Below the pieces are notes generated by a model. The model saw only the letters and a program-made list of their open reading frames with translations. It did no database searches and was not told the DNA's origin. 64,000 nt of DNA from Pseudanabaena sp. UWO311. GTDB taxonomy: Bacteria; Cyanobacteriota; Cyanobacteriia; Pseudanabaenales; Pseudanabaenaceae. The stretch is from contig NZ_SJEE01000007.1 of NCBI RefSeq assembly GCF_006937785.1, positions 62,001-126,000 of the forward strand, read 5' to 3'. The translations under genes were made by a program, and so were the position numbers. Each line of letters begins with the position of its first letter. Positions within the stretch are counted from its first letter, which is position 1. Below, piece after piece: positions 8,453 to 17,190 of this stretch.

Positions 8453-8974
8453 TTAATACCTCACCGCCATTGCACTACCCCGAATAATATATTTCGGACC
8501 TTCAATGTCAATTGAAGTACCGACTTTGACCTTTTCATTGGCAAATACAGCCCCATCATTAGTGATTTGAGCTGTTGCTTCGAGGGTGATGGCAAGGTCA
8601 GATTGAGAGGTCGAGATAGCACGAGGGTCATCAAAATAAACCGCAGTGCCGTCAGATTTTGCCGCGACAATTTTTGGGGTTGAGATTTCTACTTTTTTGA
8701 TGGTGACTTCACCGCGTGGTTGATTACGGATGATGATTTTTACTTTGTCGCCAATTTTGATAAGGTTTTGAGGATCGGTAGCACTTAAACCACGCACATT
8801 CATATCGACTTGGACGGTCTTATTCTCAGCAGATAGCATTTGCGCGATCGAACTGCCGCCGTTGCCAGGAACGATGAGTAAGCCAATCAGGACAATCAGG
8901 ATCGTGGCGATCGCACCGATGTCGAGAATGCTAAATTTGCCAAATAAACGACCTTGTCGATCTAGAAGTGCCAT
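8453..8974 (-). CDS. DUF4330 family membrane protein
   Basis: 173 residues. The N-terminal LLDRQGRLFGKFSILDIGAI, followed by one membrane helix (about 18-38), is characteristic of DUF4330. The rest is a predicted soluble beta-rich domain (KIGDKVKIIIRNQPRGEVTI). Function unknown; the family is common in cyanobacteria. Its stop is separated from the kinase start by two bases, pointing to a shared transcript. Confidence 0.8.
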   Translation of the reverse strand: MALLDRQGRLFGKFSILDIGAIATILIVLIGLLIVPGNGGSSIAQMLSAENKTVQVDMNVRGLSATDPQNLIKIGDKVKIIIRNQPRGEVTIKKVEISTPKIVAAKSDGTAVYFDDPRAISTSQSDLAITLEATAQITNDGAVFANEKVKVGTSIDIEGPKYIIRGSAMAVRY

Positions 8975-9092
8975 GCGTCTTTTGTAATTTAGGGGTAACA
9001 GTTGAAATACGTGAAAGGGTAGTCAATGCAACAAAGTGCTTACAGCATTACAGTATAGCAATCGCTAAGGCGGTTACATTGCTTTGTGCTGA

Positions 9093-9725
9093 TTATTTCC
9101 GTGGCAATGCGTTTAATAGCTCTTCAGTAATGATTTCAGCCATAATGCTAGACATTTTGGGTAGCAAAATTTCATTGGTGCGTTTCATAGAGTCACCAAT
9201 AACCTGAGGCAGAACAGCGATCGCCTTTTTGCCCGTTTCCGAATTATAAAAGCCAATGATGTCTCTCAATTCAGCGGTCGTAAAATACTTGTCGTAAATT
9301 GGATAGGACACCTCATCGATCAATTGGTTGACATCAATTTTTTTGATCACGCGATCGCGATATTTCCCAGCCATCCGTGAAACGATGTCGGTCAATTTCT
9401 TTTGAACTTCTGGGCTATCGCTGTCGAGCGCGGGAGCATTTTTGAGAATAGTCGATACTAATTTTGGTAATTCGGCTCTTACCATCGCATCCATGATTTG
9501 TTGGGCATTTTTGCTGGATTCAGTAATTTCTAGCAATTCTTTGATCAAAGCTCGTTTTTCTTGGGAAATTACTGGCGAACTCGTTTTTGTGGGCTGGGAT
9601 GCATCACTGCTCTCTTGAGGAATCTGCGCGATCGCTTGATTAAAAGCAGGTAAGACTAAGGTAGCCGTGAGCATTGAAGATAATGTAACAGTTGTAAAAA
9701 TATGGTTTAGCTTGTGATTTCGCAT
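9093..9725 (-). CDS. DUF2059 family exported protein
   Basis: 210 residues. Signal peptide at 1-34 (hydrophobic TVTLSSMLTATLVLPAF, then AIAQ). The mature part contains the DUF2059 pattern IDEVSYPIYDKYFTTAELRDIIGFYNS followed by GKKAIAVLPQVIG. Helical, probably periplasmic; no known enzymatic function. The gene starts 4 bases after the CCB-like gene, so the two are likely co-transcribed. Confidence 0.85.
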   Translation of the reverse strand: MRNHKLNHIFTTVTLSSMLTATLVLPAFNQAIAQIPQESSDASQPTKTSSPVISQEKRALIKELLEITESSKNAQQIMDAMVRAELPKLVSTILKNAPALDSDSPEVQKKLTDIVSRMAGKYRDRVIKKIDVNQLIDEVSYPIYDKYFTTAELRDIIGFYNSETGKKAIAVLPQVIGDSMKRTNEILLPKMSSIMAEIITEELLNALPRK

Positions 9726-9729
9726 AATC

Positions 9730-10356
9730 TTATGAGGATATTTTTTCGAGATTATAGGTGAGTTTGTCAGCGATCGCCGTTACCCAATTTTCATCTTGCT
9801 TAGTATAGCTACGCGGAATATTTGCTCCTAAAACCATGACTCCTTTTTCGCCTAGAGGTTGCACGATCACACCCTGAGTATTTTCGGGGAGATAGTCAAA
9901 CTCCACCCGACCAGGATAAAGCTCTAGTTTGACCAGATAAATTGGCTTTTGGGTTTTCATCACCCTTGCCGCGATCGTGCCAATATTTACCTGATTGCTC
10001 TTGCCTAAAATGCCTCTGCGGAGAATAGTTTGGCGATCGTAATAGATGGCTACTGATTGTGTAACTGTATTGGTAAGTAAGATATGCGTTGCCCAAGCGA
10101 GTTCTGTTTTAACTGCCTCTGGTAGATTTTCATCTATTTCCAATCCTTCTTCGCCTACTAAAATCACTGCTTCGGGCGATTTTGGTTGCACTTGCTGCCA
10201 TAACAACCCAATCAAAATTAAAACCGCACTTAATAAGACCCCCAAGGCATCAGCCCGTGACTGACTAGCAGTGAGATTTGCCGTCACCATCCGATTAGCT
10301 AATAGTGCTAAGCCGCCCACTGTGCCCACCACAAGAGGCAAATATCGAATCATCAT
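9730..10356 (-). CDS. Cofactor assembly of complex C subunit B (CCB2/CCB4-like)
   Basis: About 208 residues. Two N-terminal membrane helices (RYLPLVVGTVGGLALLA and ALGVLLSAVLILIGLLW), then a soluble domain with EAVKTELAWATHILLTNT and RRGILGKSNQ, matching the family involved in covalent attachment of haem c-prime to cytochrome b6 in the b6f complex. The start is set at the ATG at 10356 (another ATG follows at 10353); the upstream TTG at 10368 lies in a palindrome arm and is less likely. The position within an otherwise unrelated run gives no further functional hint. Confidence 0.75.
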   Translation of the reverse strand: MMIRYLPLVVGTVGGLALLANRMVTANLTASQSRADALGVLLSAVLILIGLLWQQVQPKSPEAVILVGEEGLEIDENLPEAVKTELAWATHILLTNTVTQSVAIYYDRQTILRRGILGKSNQVNIGTIAARVMKTQKPIYLVKLELYPGRVEFDYLPENTQGVIVQPLGEKGVMVLGANIPRSYTKQDENWVTAIADKLTYNLEKISS

Positions 10357-10359
10357 ATA

Positions 10360-10416
10360 TAAAACCAATAAGATCAGAGGTGATGCTTTGCATCACCTCT
10401 GATCTTATTGGTTTTA
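10360..10416. repeat. Long perfect palindrome, apex GC-TTT-GC
   Basis: 27-bp perfect arms 10360-10386 and 10390-10416 around TTT. The outermost three bases of the right arm are the TAA stop of the Uma2 gene (10414-10416), and the left edge is 3 bases from the CCB start. It separates two genes transcribed leftward. Confidence 0.85.
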
Positions 10417-10971
10417 AAACAATTCTTGCCATGAAAAACTGATATCGGGAAAGGCAAGCATAAAAAAATTATCATCTTGTTCATAACGCTGCATTTTCTT
10501 ATACCCCCTTGTTGCTGGCTGTGAATATCCGAAAATTACCTGCTCATTTACATCAAACAACCACATCTCAGGAATCCCCGCCGCCGCATACAGTGGCATC
10601 TTGACTTCGCGATCGTAAGCGATCGTGCTGTCTGCGACCTCAATAATCAACAGAATATCAGCAGGTGTGGGCAAAGCCTCCGCGTAAAAATCATCACGAG
10701 GCTTTAGAATAGCAAAATCAGGCTGAGGCTCTGAACCATCATCTAAACGAATTGAATTTTGAACGGAAACTAAAACAAGATCGTCCAGTTTTTTTTGCAA
10801 CAGCTTGGTTACACGAATGACACATGCCGCGTGTTTTCTGCCAATTGGTGACATTTCTGTAATTTCTCCATTGATTAACTCGACGCGATCGCCATGCCCA
10901 AAAACACCAGCTTCATGCATGAGGTGATATTGCTGCGTGGTGAATTTGTGGGTGAGTAGTTGACCTGCCAT
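10414..10971 (-). CDS. Uma2 family endonuclease-fold protein (DUF820)
   Basis: 185 residues. Family pattern: HLMHEAGVFGHGDRVELINGEI, the conserved EPQPDFAILK, then LLIIEVADSTIAYDREVKMPLYAAAGIPEMWLFDV, which provides the Asp / Glu-x-x residues of a PD-(D/E)xK nuclease fold. Uma2 proteins are very numerous in cyanobacteria; their role is unknown, although a mobile or nuclease origin is often supposed. The start at 10971 has AGGAG about 12 bases upstream. The stop forms the outer end of a palindrome. Confidence 0.85.
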   Translation of the reverse strand: MAGQLLTHKFTTQQYHLMHEAGVFGHGDRVELINGEITEMSPIGRKHAACVIRVTKLLQKKLDDLVLVSVQNSIRLDDGSEPQPDFAILKPRDDFYAEALPTPADILLIIEVADSTIAYDREVKMPLYAAAGIPEMWLFDVNEQVIFGYSQPATRGYKKMQRYEQDDNFFMLAFPDISFSWQELF

Positions 10972-11072
10972 AGAATTAATGCTCCTGACGATAAATACAC
11001 TTCCTATAAGTTAGCATTTCGGCTAAAAGCCCTCTAGAGCTATAATTTAGATGTTATTTGACTAAAAATATA

Positions 11073-13859
11073 ATGTCAAACCAAAATCCCGAACAAATCG
11101 CGAGAGATCAAATCGACAGTATGTTGATTTTGGCTGGATGGGTGGTGCAGTCAAAGAACAAGGTGAATCTCGCGGCGAATAAAGGGGTGGCGGTTAGGGA
11201 ATATCAGACTGATGCGGGAATTGCCGATTATGCGTTGTTTGTGGATAAGAAACCCGTTGGCATTATCGAGGCTAAGCGTGAAGAAGCAGGGGAGCAACTC
11301 ACCGCCCATGAGGAGCAGTCGAAGTATTATGCAGTCAGTAAACTGAAGTATTTAAAGAATGATCCTCTGCCCTTTGTTTATGAAAGTACGGGCGCTTTAA
11401 CCAGATTTACCGATTATCGCGATCCGAAGCCGCGATCGCGTCCAGTTTTTCACTTTCATCGTCCTGAAACCTTATCAGAGTGGTTTGCTCAGCCTGAAAC
11501 TTTGCGATCGCGCTTAAATAAAATCCCTGAATTAGATCCTGAAGGTTTACGCCCTGCTCAAATTAAGGCGATCGCTAATCTGGAAGCATCATTTAAAGCC
11601 AATCGTCCCAGAGCCTTGATCCAGATGGCAACGGGGGCGGGTAAAACTTTTACGGCTTGTACTTTTGTGTATCGGTTGTTGAAGTTCGCCAGAGCCAAGC
11701 GAATTTTATTTTTAGTGGATACCAAGAATTTAGGAGAACAAGCCGAACAGGAGTTTTTGAAATATCAGCCGACCGATGACAATCGCAAGTTTACGGAGCT
11801 TTATAATGTGCAGCGTTTGAGTTCTAGCTATATTGCCTCTGATAGTCAGGTTTGTATTTCCACAATTCAGCGACTCTATTCGATTTTGCAGGGGAAGGAA
11901 TTGGAAGAATCTGCCGAAGAGATGAATCCTAATGAATCGAGTTGGCAGAAAAAAGAACCTCTGCCTGTGAGTTATTCCATTAAGAACTTCATCGAGCAGT
12001 TCGATTTCATCATTATCGATGAATGTCATCGCTCCATTTATAACGTTTGGCAGCAGGTGTTGGAATATTACGATGCTTTTTTGATTGGGCTGACGGCTAC
12101 GCCTGACAAGCGCACGTTTGGCTTTTTTAATCAAAATGTGGTGAGCGAATACACCTATGAGGAGTCGATCGCAGATGGGGTGAATGTGCCGTATAACGTC
12201 TATACGATTGAGACGGAAATTACGAAAAATGGCGCAAAACTGAAGGCGGAGCAGTACATCGATAAGCGCGAGAAACTCTCTCGGAAAAAGCGTTGGGAGC
12301 GACTGGATGAAGATTACGAATATAAGTCGAATAAGCTTGATAAGGATGTGGTCAATCCCAATCAAATTCGGTTGATCATTCAGGAATTTAAACGCGCCTT
12401 AAAAGCCGATATTTTCCCCGATCGCATTGAGGCTAATGGTGAGTACGAAGTTCCGAAAACGCTGATTTTTGCGAAGACGGATAGCCATGCTGAAGATATT
12501 ATTGCGATCGTGCGTGAGGAATTTGGTGAGGGCAATGAGTTCTGTAAAAAGGTGACGTATAACGCTGAAGATCCAAAATCAGTTTTAAATCGATTCCGTA
12601 ATTCATGGAATCCACGCATTGCGGTAACGGTAGATATGATCGCCACAGGAACGGATGTGAAACCGTTGGAAGTGTTGCTGTTTATGCGTGATGTCAAGAG
12701 TGTGAATTATTTTGAGCAAATGAAGGGAAGAGGAACGAGAACGATCGCTTTTGACGATTTGCAAAGAGTGACACGCACAGCTAAATATACGAAAACCCAT
12801 TTTGTGATTGTCGATGCTGTAGGCGCGATCAAGTCCAAGAAAACCGATAGCCGACCCTTGGAGCGTAAGCCGAGCGTACCGCTAAAGGATTTATTGAATG
12901 CTGTGGCGATCGGGGCGCAGGATGAGGATTTATTTTTGACTTTGGCAAATCGGTTGCTGCGTCTGGATAAACAGTTAACGGAATCTGAGCAGATGAAGTT
13001 TGCAGAATTATCAGGCGGAAAGCATATTAACTCGGTGGTTAAGGACTTATTGAGTGCCTTCGATCCTGATGCGATCGCAGAGAAAACTATGGCTTTGATG
13101 AATGAGATTGCAGTGGGCGATCGCACTCCTGCATTAGAAGAGTCAGCCAAAAAGCAAGCTCAGTCTGAGTTAGCGGATTTAGCCTCAGCAAATTTCAATG
13201 GAGAGTTGAATACTTATATTGATAATTTGTGGAAAGTTCATGAGCAGATTATCGATACTATCAATCAGGATCGGATTTTGAAGTCAGAGTTTGATGCTTT
13301 TTCGACGGAGAAGGCGGAGTCGGTGGTACAGGATTTTGCGGATTATATTGCGGCAAATAGGGACGAAATCACGGCTTTGAGTTTGTTTTATGGTCAGCCC
13401 TATCAACGGAGGGAGTTGACTTTTAAGATGATTAAGGAGGTGTTAGAACGTCTGAAATTAGATAAGCCGATGCTTGCGCCTGTGTATGTGTGGGAGGCTT
13501 ACGCGCAGTTGGAAGGATTGCGTGTTGATAGTCCTAAAAATGAGCTAGTGGCGCTGGTGTCATTGATCAGGCGGGTGACTGGTTTGGATCAGGGTTTGAC
13601 AGCTTATGACAAGACGGTGGACAAAAATTTTCAAACTTGGGTGTTTGGTAAGCAGGCGGGTGCGTTGAAGTTTACGGAGGAGCAGATGAGTTGGTTAAGG
13701 ATGTTGAAGGATCATGTGGTGATGAGTTTTCATGTGGAGTTGGATGATCTGGACTATACGCCGTTCGATCGCGAGGGTGGCAGAGGTCGGATGTATCAGC
13801 TTTTTGGCGATGGGATGGGGGAGATTATTGAGGAGTTAAATGAGGCGCTGGCGGCGTAA
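11073..13859 (+). CDS. hsdR: Type I restriction enzyme, R (motor and nuclease) subunit
   Basis: About 928 residues. An N-terminal PD-(D/E)xK nuclease (GIADYALFVDKKPVGIIEAK) is followed by a superfamily-2 helicase: Walker A MATGAGKTFTA, DEAD-type box IIDECHRS, motif III GLTATPDKRT, motif VI QMKGRGTRT; the C-terminal domain (about 640-925) is of the EcoEI type. It translocates and cuts unmodified DNA with HsdM and HsdS. The ATG at 11073 is preferred over a TTG at 11058. By eye the coding strand is G-rich, unlike hsdM downstream, which is C-rich. hsdS and hsdM lie 1-3 kb downstream, separated by toxin-antitoxin genes. Confidence 0.92.
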   Translation: MSNQNPEQIARDQIDSMLILAGWVVQSKNKVNLAANKGVAVREYQTDAGIADYALFVDKKPVGIIEAKREEAGEQLTAHEEQSKYYAVSKLKYLKNDPLPFVYESTGALTRFTDYRDPKPRSRPVFHFHRPETLSEWFAQPETLRSRLNKIPELDPEGLRPAQIKAIANLEASFKANRPRALIQMATGAGKTFTACTFVYRLLKFARAKRILFLVDTKNLGEQAEQEFLKYQPTDDNRKFTELYNVQRLSSSYIASDSQVCISTIQRLYSILQGKELEESAEEMNPNESSWQKKEPLPVSYSIKNFIEQFDFIIIDECHRSIYNVWQQVLEYYDAFLIGLTATPDKRTFGFFNQNVVSEYTYEESIADGVNVPYNVYTIETEITKNGAKLKAEQYIDKREKLSRKKRWERLDEDYEYKSNKLDKDVVNPNQIRLIIQEFKRALKADIFPDRIEANGEYEVPKTLIFAKTDSHAEDIIAIVREEFGEGNEFCKKVTYNAEDPKSVLNRFRNSWNPRIAVTVDMIATGTDVKPLEVLLFMRDVKSVNYFEQMKGRGTRTIAFDDLQRVTRTAKYTKTHFVIVDAVGAIKSKKTDSRPLERKPSVPLKDLLNAVAIGAQDEDLFLTLANRLLRLDKQLTESEQMKFAELSGGKHINSVVKDLLSAFDPDAIAEKTMALMNEIAVGDRTPALEESAKKQAQSELADLASANFNGELNTYIDNLWKVHEQIIDTINQDRILKSEFDAFSTEKAESVVQDFADYIAANRDEITALSLFYGQPYQRRELTFKMIKEVLERLKLDKPMLAPVYVWEAYAQLEGLRVDSPKNELVALVSLIRRVTGLDQGLTAYDKTVDKNFQTWVFGKQAGALKFTEEQMSWLRMLKDHVVMSFHVELDDLDYTPFDREGGRGRMYQLFGDGMGEIIEELNEALAA

Positions 13860-13895
13860 ATTTTGTTGAATGAAAATATTGTTTGTTTTTGGTGG

Positions 13896-13958
13896 TTATT
13901 AACGAAAACCATCCTCTTTCGTTAATATAGACTTACTAGCTATCCCTTATTAACGAAA
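13896..13958. repeat. Three TTAACGAAA boxes between convergent hsdR and parE
   Basis: TTATTAACGAAA occurs at 13896-13907 and again at 13947-13958, with the inverted TTTCGTTAAT at 13917-13926 between them. The first and middle boxes could form a hairpin; the spacing also resembles protein-binding sites. The rest of this 178-bp spacer holds nothing recognisable. Confidence 0.5.
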
Positions 13959-14037
13959 TTAATAACAATTATTTTCGCTTTGGAAATGAAGGAAATTAAT
14001 TTAGCGGGGATAAAACAACAAAGTAAGCATCTATTGC

Positions 14038-14355
14038 TTACTCAGGATCGAGAATAAATTCAAGATTTTGAGAACCATGAAGGACTCTAATGATTTCTAC
14101 ATTTTCAGGGTTTTGAATTTGATAGAAAATGATGTATTTTGAGAATCCTTTGATTTGGTATTGGCGTATTTGCTCTAGTTTGGGATTGCTAAAGCCGCTT
14201 AGTTTGCCGATCGCTGGAAATTGGGCAATGCGTTGAAATGTGGCTTCGGCTGCGTACAAAAATTGATCGCTAGCATCTAAACTTTCAAGACTGATGTAGG
14301 TTGCGTGGGCAATCAGATCTTGAATGATGATCGGACGTTTGTTGAGATTAGCCAT
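14038..14355 (-). CDS. parE: RelE/ParE family toxin
   Basis: 105 residues. The pattern LIAHATYISLESLDASDQFL, then FQRIAQFPAIGKLSGF and KYIIFYQIQNPENVEIIRVLHGSQNL, is the ParE-like fold, in which R near IIRVLHG is conserved. ParE-type toxins poison DNA gyrase; some relatives cleave mRNA, so the target here is inferred. It overlaps the antitoxin gene by 8 bases, the usual translational coupling. It points against the hsd genes. Confidence 0.85.
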   Translation of the reverse strand: MANLNKRPIIIQDLIAHATYISLESLDASDQFLYAAEATFQRIAQFPAIGKLSGFSNPKLEQIRQYQIKGFSKYIIFYQIQNPENVEIIRVLHGSQNLEFILDPE

Positions 14356-14605
14356 TTTGAGCGCGATCGCTATAGTTTTTACGGACAGCTTGACGGATTG
14401 TGTCCCAATCGCTGGTTTTCATTGGGGTTGCGTCTCCTGAAGCGATGCCTTCGAGGATTAGCGGTTCAAGGTATGTTTTGCGGACTTGGTCTTGTTGGAT
14501 CAGGGTTTGAATATAATCGTCGGTGTTGTTGTAATGTCCTGATGCGATTTGTTCTTGTAGATATTTGGTCAGTGCTTCGGGGAGGGTGACGGTTAGGGTT
14601 GTCAT
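14348..14605 (-). CDS. parD: ParD-like ribbon-helix-helix antitoxin
   Basis: 85 residues. The N-terminal TLTVTLPEALTKYLQEQIASG is a ribbon-helix-helix DNA-binding motif, followed by YNNTDDYIQTLIQQDQ and an acidic/charged tail that would bind the toxin. It should neutralise ParE and repress its own promoter. The module sits inside the type I restriction locus between hsdR and hsdS on the opposite strand. Confidence 0.87.
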   Translation of the reverse strand: MTTLTVTLPEALTKYLQEQIASGHYNNTDDYIQTLIQQDQVRKTYLEPLILEGIASGDATPMKTSDWDTIRQAVRKNYSDRAQNG

Positions 14606-14732
14606 GACTCATTCAGCGTAGGGATTATTTTTGAGTATATGTTATTTGTCTGATGAGATGTTTTTGATGTTCGCCTATTGCTGCGGGTTGTTTTTTTTGG
14701 TGAATGTTGTATAGAGATTGTGGCGATAATGC

Positions 14733-14816
14733 AGAGATTGAGATCTCCGACTTTTTGGGTGACAAGCAAAAGAAATCTTTGGTTGCAAAGAAAAAGTCGG
14801 AGATCTGCGCTTTTAT
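14733..14816. repeat. AGATCTCCGACTTTTT inverted repeat, copy A
   Basis: Perfect 16-bp arms 14741-14756 and 14791-14806 separated by 34 bases. The flanks (GAGATTG before, CTTTTAT after) match copy B at 31395-31459. The 312-base spacer between parD and hsdS contains this element and no other recognised feature. Confidence 0.75.
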
Positions 14817-14917
14817 AGGTTTTGTGCTTGAATATTTAATCTTTTGTCTCTAAGTCGCTGATAATCTATAATCTTTAGGCAATTGTCGGGAATTTTGGGC
14901 GATAAGTTAGGTTGTTG

Positions 14918-16225
14918 ATGATGAGAGAAGATTGGATTGAGGTTGAATTAGGGGATATTACTTCAAAAATTACAGATGGCTCTCATAATCCACCTAAAAA
15001 ACAAGATGTCGGCTTACCAATGTTAAGTGCTACTAATATTCTTGATGACAAAATTGTTTTTGATAATTATCGGTTAATAGATCCTGTTGAATTTGAATCA
15101 GAATGTAAACGAGCCAATGTTGAGCCTGAAGATATTTTATTAACTATTGTTGGAACAATTGGGCGAAGTGCAGTAGTTCCTCAAAATATTAAAAAATTTA
15201 CTTTGCAAAGAAGTGTAGCACTAATAAAATTAGAGGGGCTAAATTCAAAATATATTTCTTTTGCTTTAAGATCACCATCAATTCAATCATTTTTTAAAGA
15301 GCAATCAAAAGGTACAGCGCAAAAAGGAATCTATTTAAATACTTTAAAAAAGATTACTATTCCTTTTGCGCCACTGCCTGAACAAAGCGCGATCGCTTCA
15401 AAAATCGAGCAACTATTCAGCGAACTAGACAACGGCATAGCCAACCTCAAAACCGCCAAATCCAAACTAGAAATCTATCGCTTTACTGTACTAAACTTAG
15501 CGGTTGTTGATAGATCTCTACAAAAAATATCGAATGTCATTGATGGATTGTCACAAGGATGGAGTCCAAAATGTAGGGAGGAATCTTCAAAAGATATAAA
15601 TGAATGGGCTGTAATAAAAACTTCAGCCATTCAATCTGGGAAATTTATTGAAGAAGAAAATAAAATTCTTCCTGATAATTTGATACCCAGAGAACAACAC
15701 GAGATAAAAGTAAACGATATCTTAATTACTCGTGCTGGACCAAGAGTTAGAGTTGGAATTTGTTGCTTAGTAAGAAAAACAAGACCTAAACTAATTAACT
15801 GTGACAAAGTTTATAGACTTAGAGTGAAAAACAAAATCATTTTGCCTACATATTTTGAATATCTGATGAACTCTCTAACCTATATTCATAAAATAGAAGA
15901 AATTAAAACAGGTGGAAATGATAGTGGACTAAATCTTACACAAGTAAGGTATTTGAATATTGAAATTCCTGTTCCATCTTTAGAAGAACAAACCCAAATT
16001 GTCCAAGAAATTGAAACCCGTCTATCAGTCTGCGACAAACTTAACGAAGCGATCGATCAAAGCCTAGAAAAAGCCCAAGCATTGCGACAAAGCATCCTCA
16101 AAAAAGCCTTTGAAGGCAAACTCCTCAGCCAAGACGAACTCCAAAACTGTCGCCAACAACCCGACTGGGAACCTGCTGCAAAACTATTGGAAAAAGTTAA
16201 AAAAAATAGCAAAACTAAGAGGTAA
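14918..16225 (+). CDS. hsdS: Type I restriction-modification specificity subunit
   Basis: About 435 residues with two target-recognition domains (about 1-150 and 200-365). Each is followed by a conserved helical spacer: PLPEQSAIASKIEQLFSELD near 155-190 and PSLEEQTQIVQEIETRL near 365-400. It recognises a bipartite DNA sequence and directs HsdM and HsdR. The C-terminus QALRQSILKKAFEGKLL is typical. Both recognition domains are visibly AT-rich and contain no HIP1 octamer, while the helical spacers do not share this bias, as expected if recognition domains have been exchanged. ATG 14918 or 14921 is preferred over the TTG at 14912. Confidence 0.92.
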   Translation: MMREDWIEVELGDITSKITDGSHNPPKKQDVGLPMLSATNILDDKIVFDNYRLIDPVEFESECKRANVEPEDILLTIVGTIGRSAVVPQNIKKFTLQRSVALIKLEGLNSKYISFALRSPSIQSFFKEQSKGTAQKGIYLNTLKKITIPFAPLPEQSAIASKIEQLFSELDNGIANLKTAKSKLEIYRFTVLNLAVVDRSLQKISNVIDGLSQGWSPKCREESSKDINEWAVIKTSAIQSGKFIEEENKILPDNLIPREQHEIKVNDILITRAGPRVRVGICCLVRKTRPKLINCDKVYRLRVKNKIILPTYFEYLMNSLTYIHKIEEIKTGGNDSGLNLTQVRYLNIEIPVPSLEEQTQIVQEIETRLSVCDKLNEAIDQSLEKAQALRQSILKKAFEGKLLSQDELQNCRQQPDWEPAAKLLEKVKKNSKTKR

Positions 16226-16229
16226 CTAT

Positions 16230-16289
16230 ATGCTAATCAACCAATTAAGAGAAAAGCGAGAAAATATCTTAGCGATCGCTGAACTATAA
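16230..16289 (+). pseudogene. Remnant of a MNT-type nucleotidyltransferase antitoxin N-terminus
   Basis: A 19-codon frame, MLINQLREKRENILAIAEL, then a stop. It resembles the first helix of small MNT-domain nucleotidyltransferases (the pattern LREKREEIL.IA), which pair with HEPN toxins. Nothing of the catalytic GSxxR part follows. It starts 4 bases after the hsdS stop. Identification rests on a short stretch and is tentative. Confidence 0.35.
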
Positions 16290-16320
16290 TTTAAAACACC
16301 AAGCTCACCAAGTTAAACCA

Positions 16321-16542
16321 ATGACAACCGTAGCAATTTTGCCTATTTCTAGCATCAATGGCGAAAAATCCTACCGTGCGATCGCGGGAGACAAACAAAG
16401 CATAGGCAAAACTGCGGGACAAGCCTTAGACAGCCTAATCACACAAATGGGAGAGACTGAATTTAGTATGATAATTATCCAGAATTGTCAGCCTGACTCA
16501 AATTTTTTAAAAGAATTGCAATCAAGCGAAAATAGCCAATAA
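16321..16542 (+). CDS. Small conserved cyanobacterial protein, function unknown
   Basis: 73 residues: MTTVAILPISSINGEKSYRA, then GDKQSIGKTAGQALDSL and MIIIQNCQPDSNF. The layout resembles small proteins I recall from other cyanobacteria, often near toxin genes; no function is known to me. It lies 20 bases before the DUF2281 antitoxin-like gene and is probably on the same transcript. Confidence 0.6.
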   Translation: MTTVAILPISSINGEKSYRAIAGDKQSIGKTAGQALDSLITQMGETEFSMIIIQNCQPDSNFLKELQSSENSQ

Positions 16543-16562
16543 ATCTCTGAATAAAAAAAGTT

Positions 16563-16775
16563 ATGAATAACGCCACAAAACCATTGGAAGAAATAATTCA
16601 AGAATTGCCCCCCAACCTCAAAATCGAGGTAAAAGCATTCGTAGAATCACTTTTAAACAAGTCTCAACAACGCCCCAAGCGAAAACTGCGCCAAGACTGG
16701 GCAGGAAAACTCAAAGCAGAAACCTATACATCCGTTGACTTACAGCATTTAGCTAACGACTGGAGATCCAGCTAA
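16563..16775 (+). CDS. vapB: DUF2281 / VapB-type antitoxin
   Basis: 70 residues. PLEEIIQELPPNLKIEVKAFVESLL is the DUF2281 pattern; KRKLRQDWAGKLK and a C-terminal DLQHLANDWRSS complete it. Such proteins precede PIN-domain toxins. The stop TAA shares its last A with the ATG of the next gene, so the pair is translationally coupled. Antitoxin role inferred from this context. Confidence 0.75.
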   Translation: MNNATKPLEEIIQELPPNLKIEVKAFVESLLNKSQQRPKRKLRQDWAGKLKAETYTSVDLQHLANDWRSS

Positions 16776-17188
16776 TGTTTCTTTTGGATACAAATATCTG
16801 GCTAGAAGAACTATTAGGACAACGACAAGCTAAAACCGTAGCAAAAATGCTAAATATGCTGGATCTAGCAGAAATATGTATAACAGATTTCAGTTTGCAT
16901 TCCATAGGGGTTATTTGCGATCGCTTACAACAAAGAGATGTTTTTGTTCAGTTTGTCCAAGATGTCCTCATAGATGGAGAAGTCCTAATAGTTAGTGTCC
17001 CTCCTAACCAAATGGAAAGATTAGTGGAAGTCATGGATAACTTCAATCTGGATTTCGATGACGCATATCAATACGTTGCTGCTGAGATTGAGAAAGCTGT
17101 AATTGTCAGTTTTGATAAAGATTTAGATAGAACTGATCGGGGACGGTGGAAACCAAGTCAAGTAATAGCTAGTAAAAATAATCCGTAA
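16775..17188 (+). CDS. vapC: PIN-domain toxin, VapC-like
   Basis: 137 residues. The acidic PIN residues are visible: MFLLDTNIWLEEL (Asp5), the central acidic helix, NLDFDDAYQYVAA and VSFDKDLDR. VapC toxins cut tRNA or rRNA; the target here is not known. It is followed after 2 bases by hsdM, so the module lies in the hsdS-hsdM transcript. Confidence 0.85.
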   Translation: MFLLDTNIWLEELLGQRQAKTVAKMLNMLDLAEICITDFSLHSIGVICDRLQQRDVFVQFVQDVLIDGEVLIVSVPPNQMERLVEVMDNFNLDFDDAYQYVAAEIEKAVIVSFDKDLDRTDRGRWKPSQVIASKNNP

Positions 17189-17190
17189 AC

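Noticed and set aside
11730-12365. 211-codon open frame antisense to hsdR
   Set aside because: It lies wholly within hsdR in the opposite direction, has no recognisable domain and mirrors hsdR codon structure; treated as a shadow frame.
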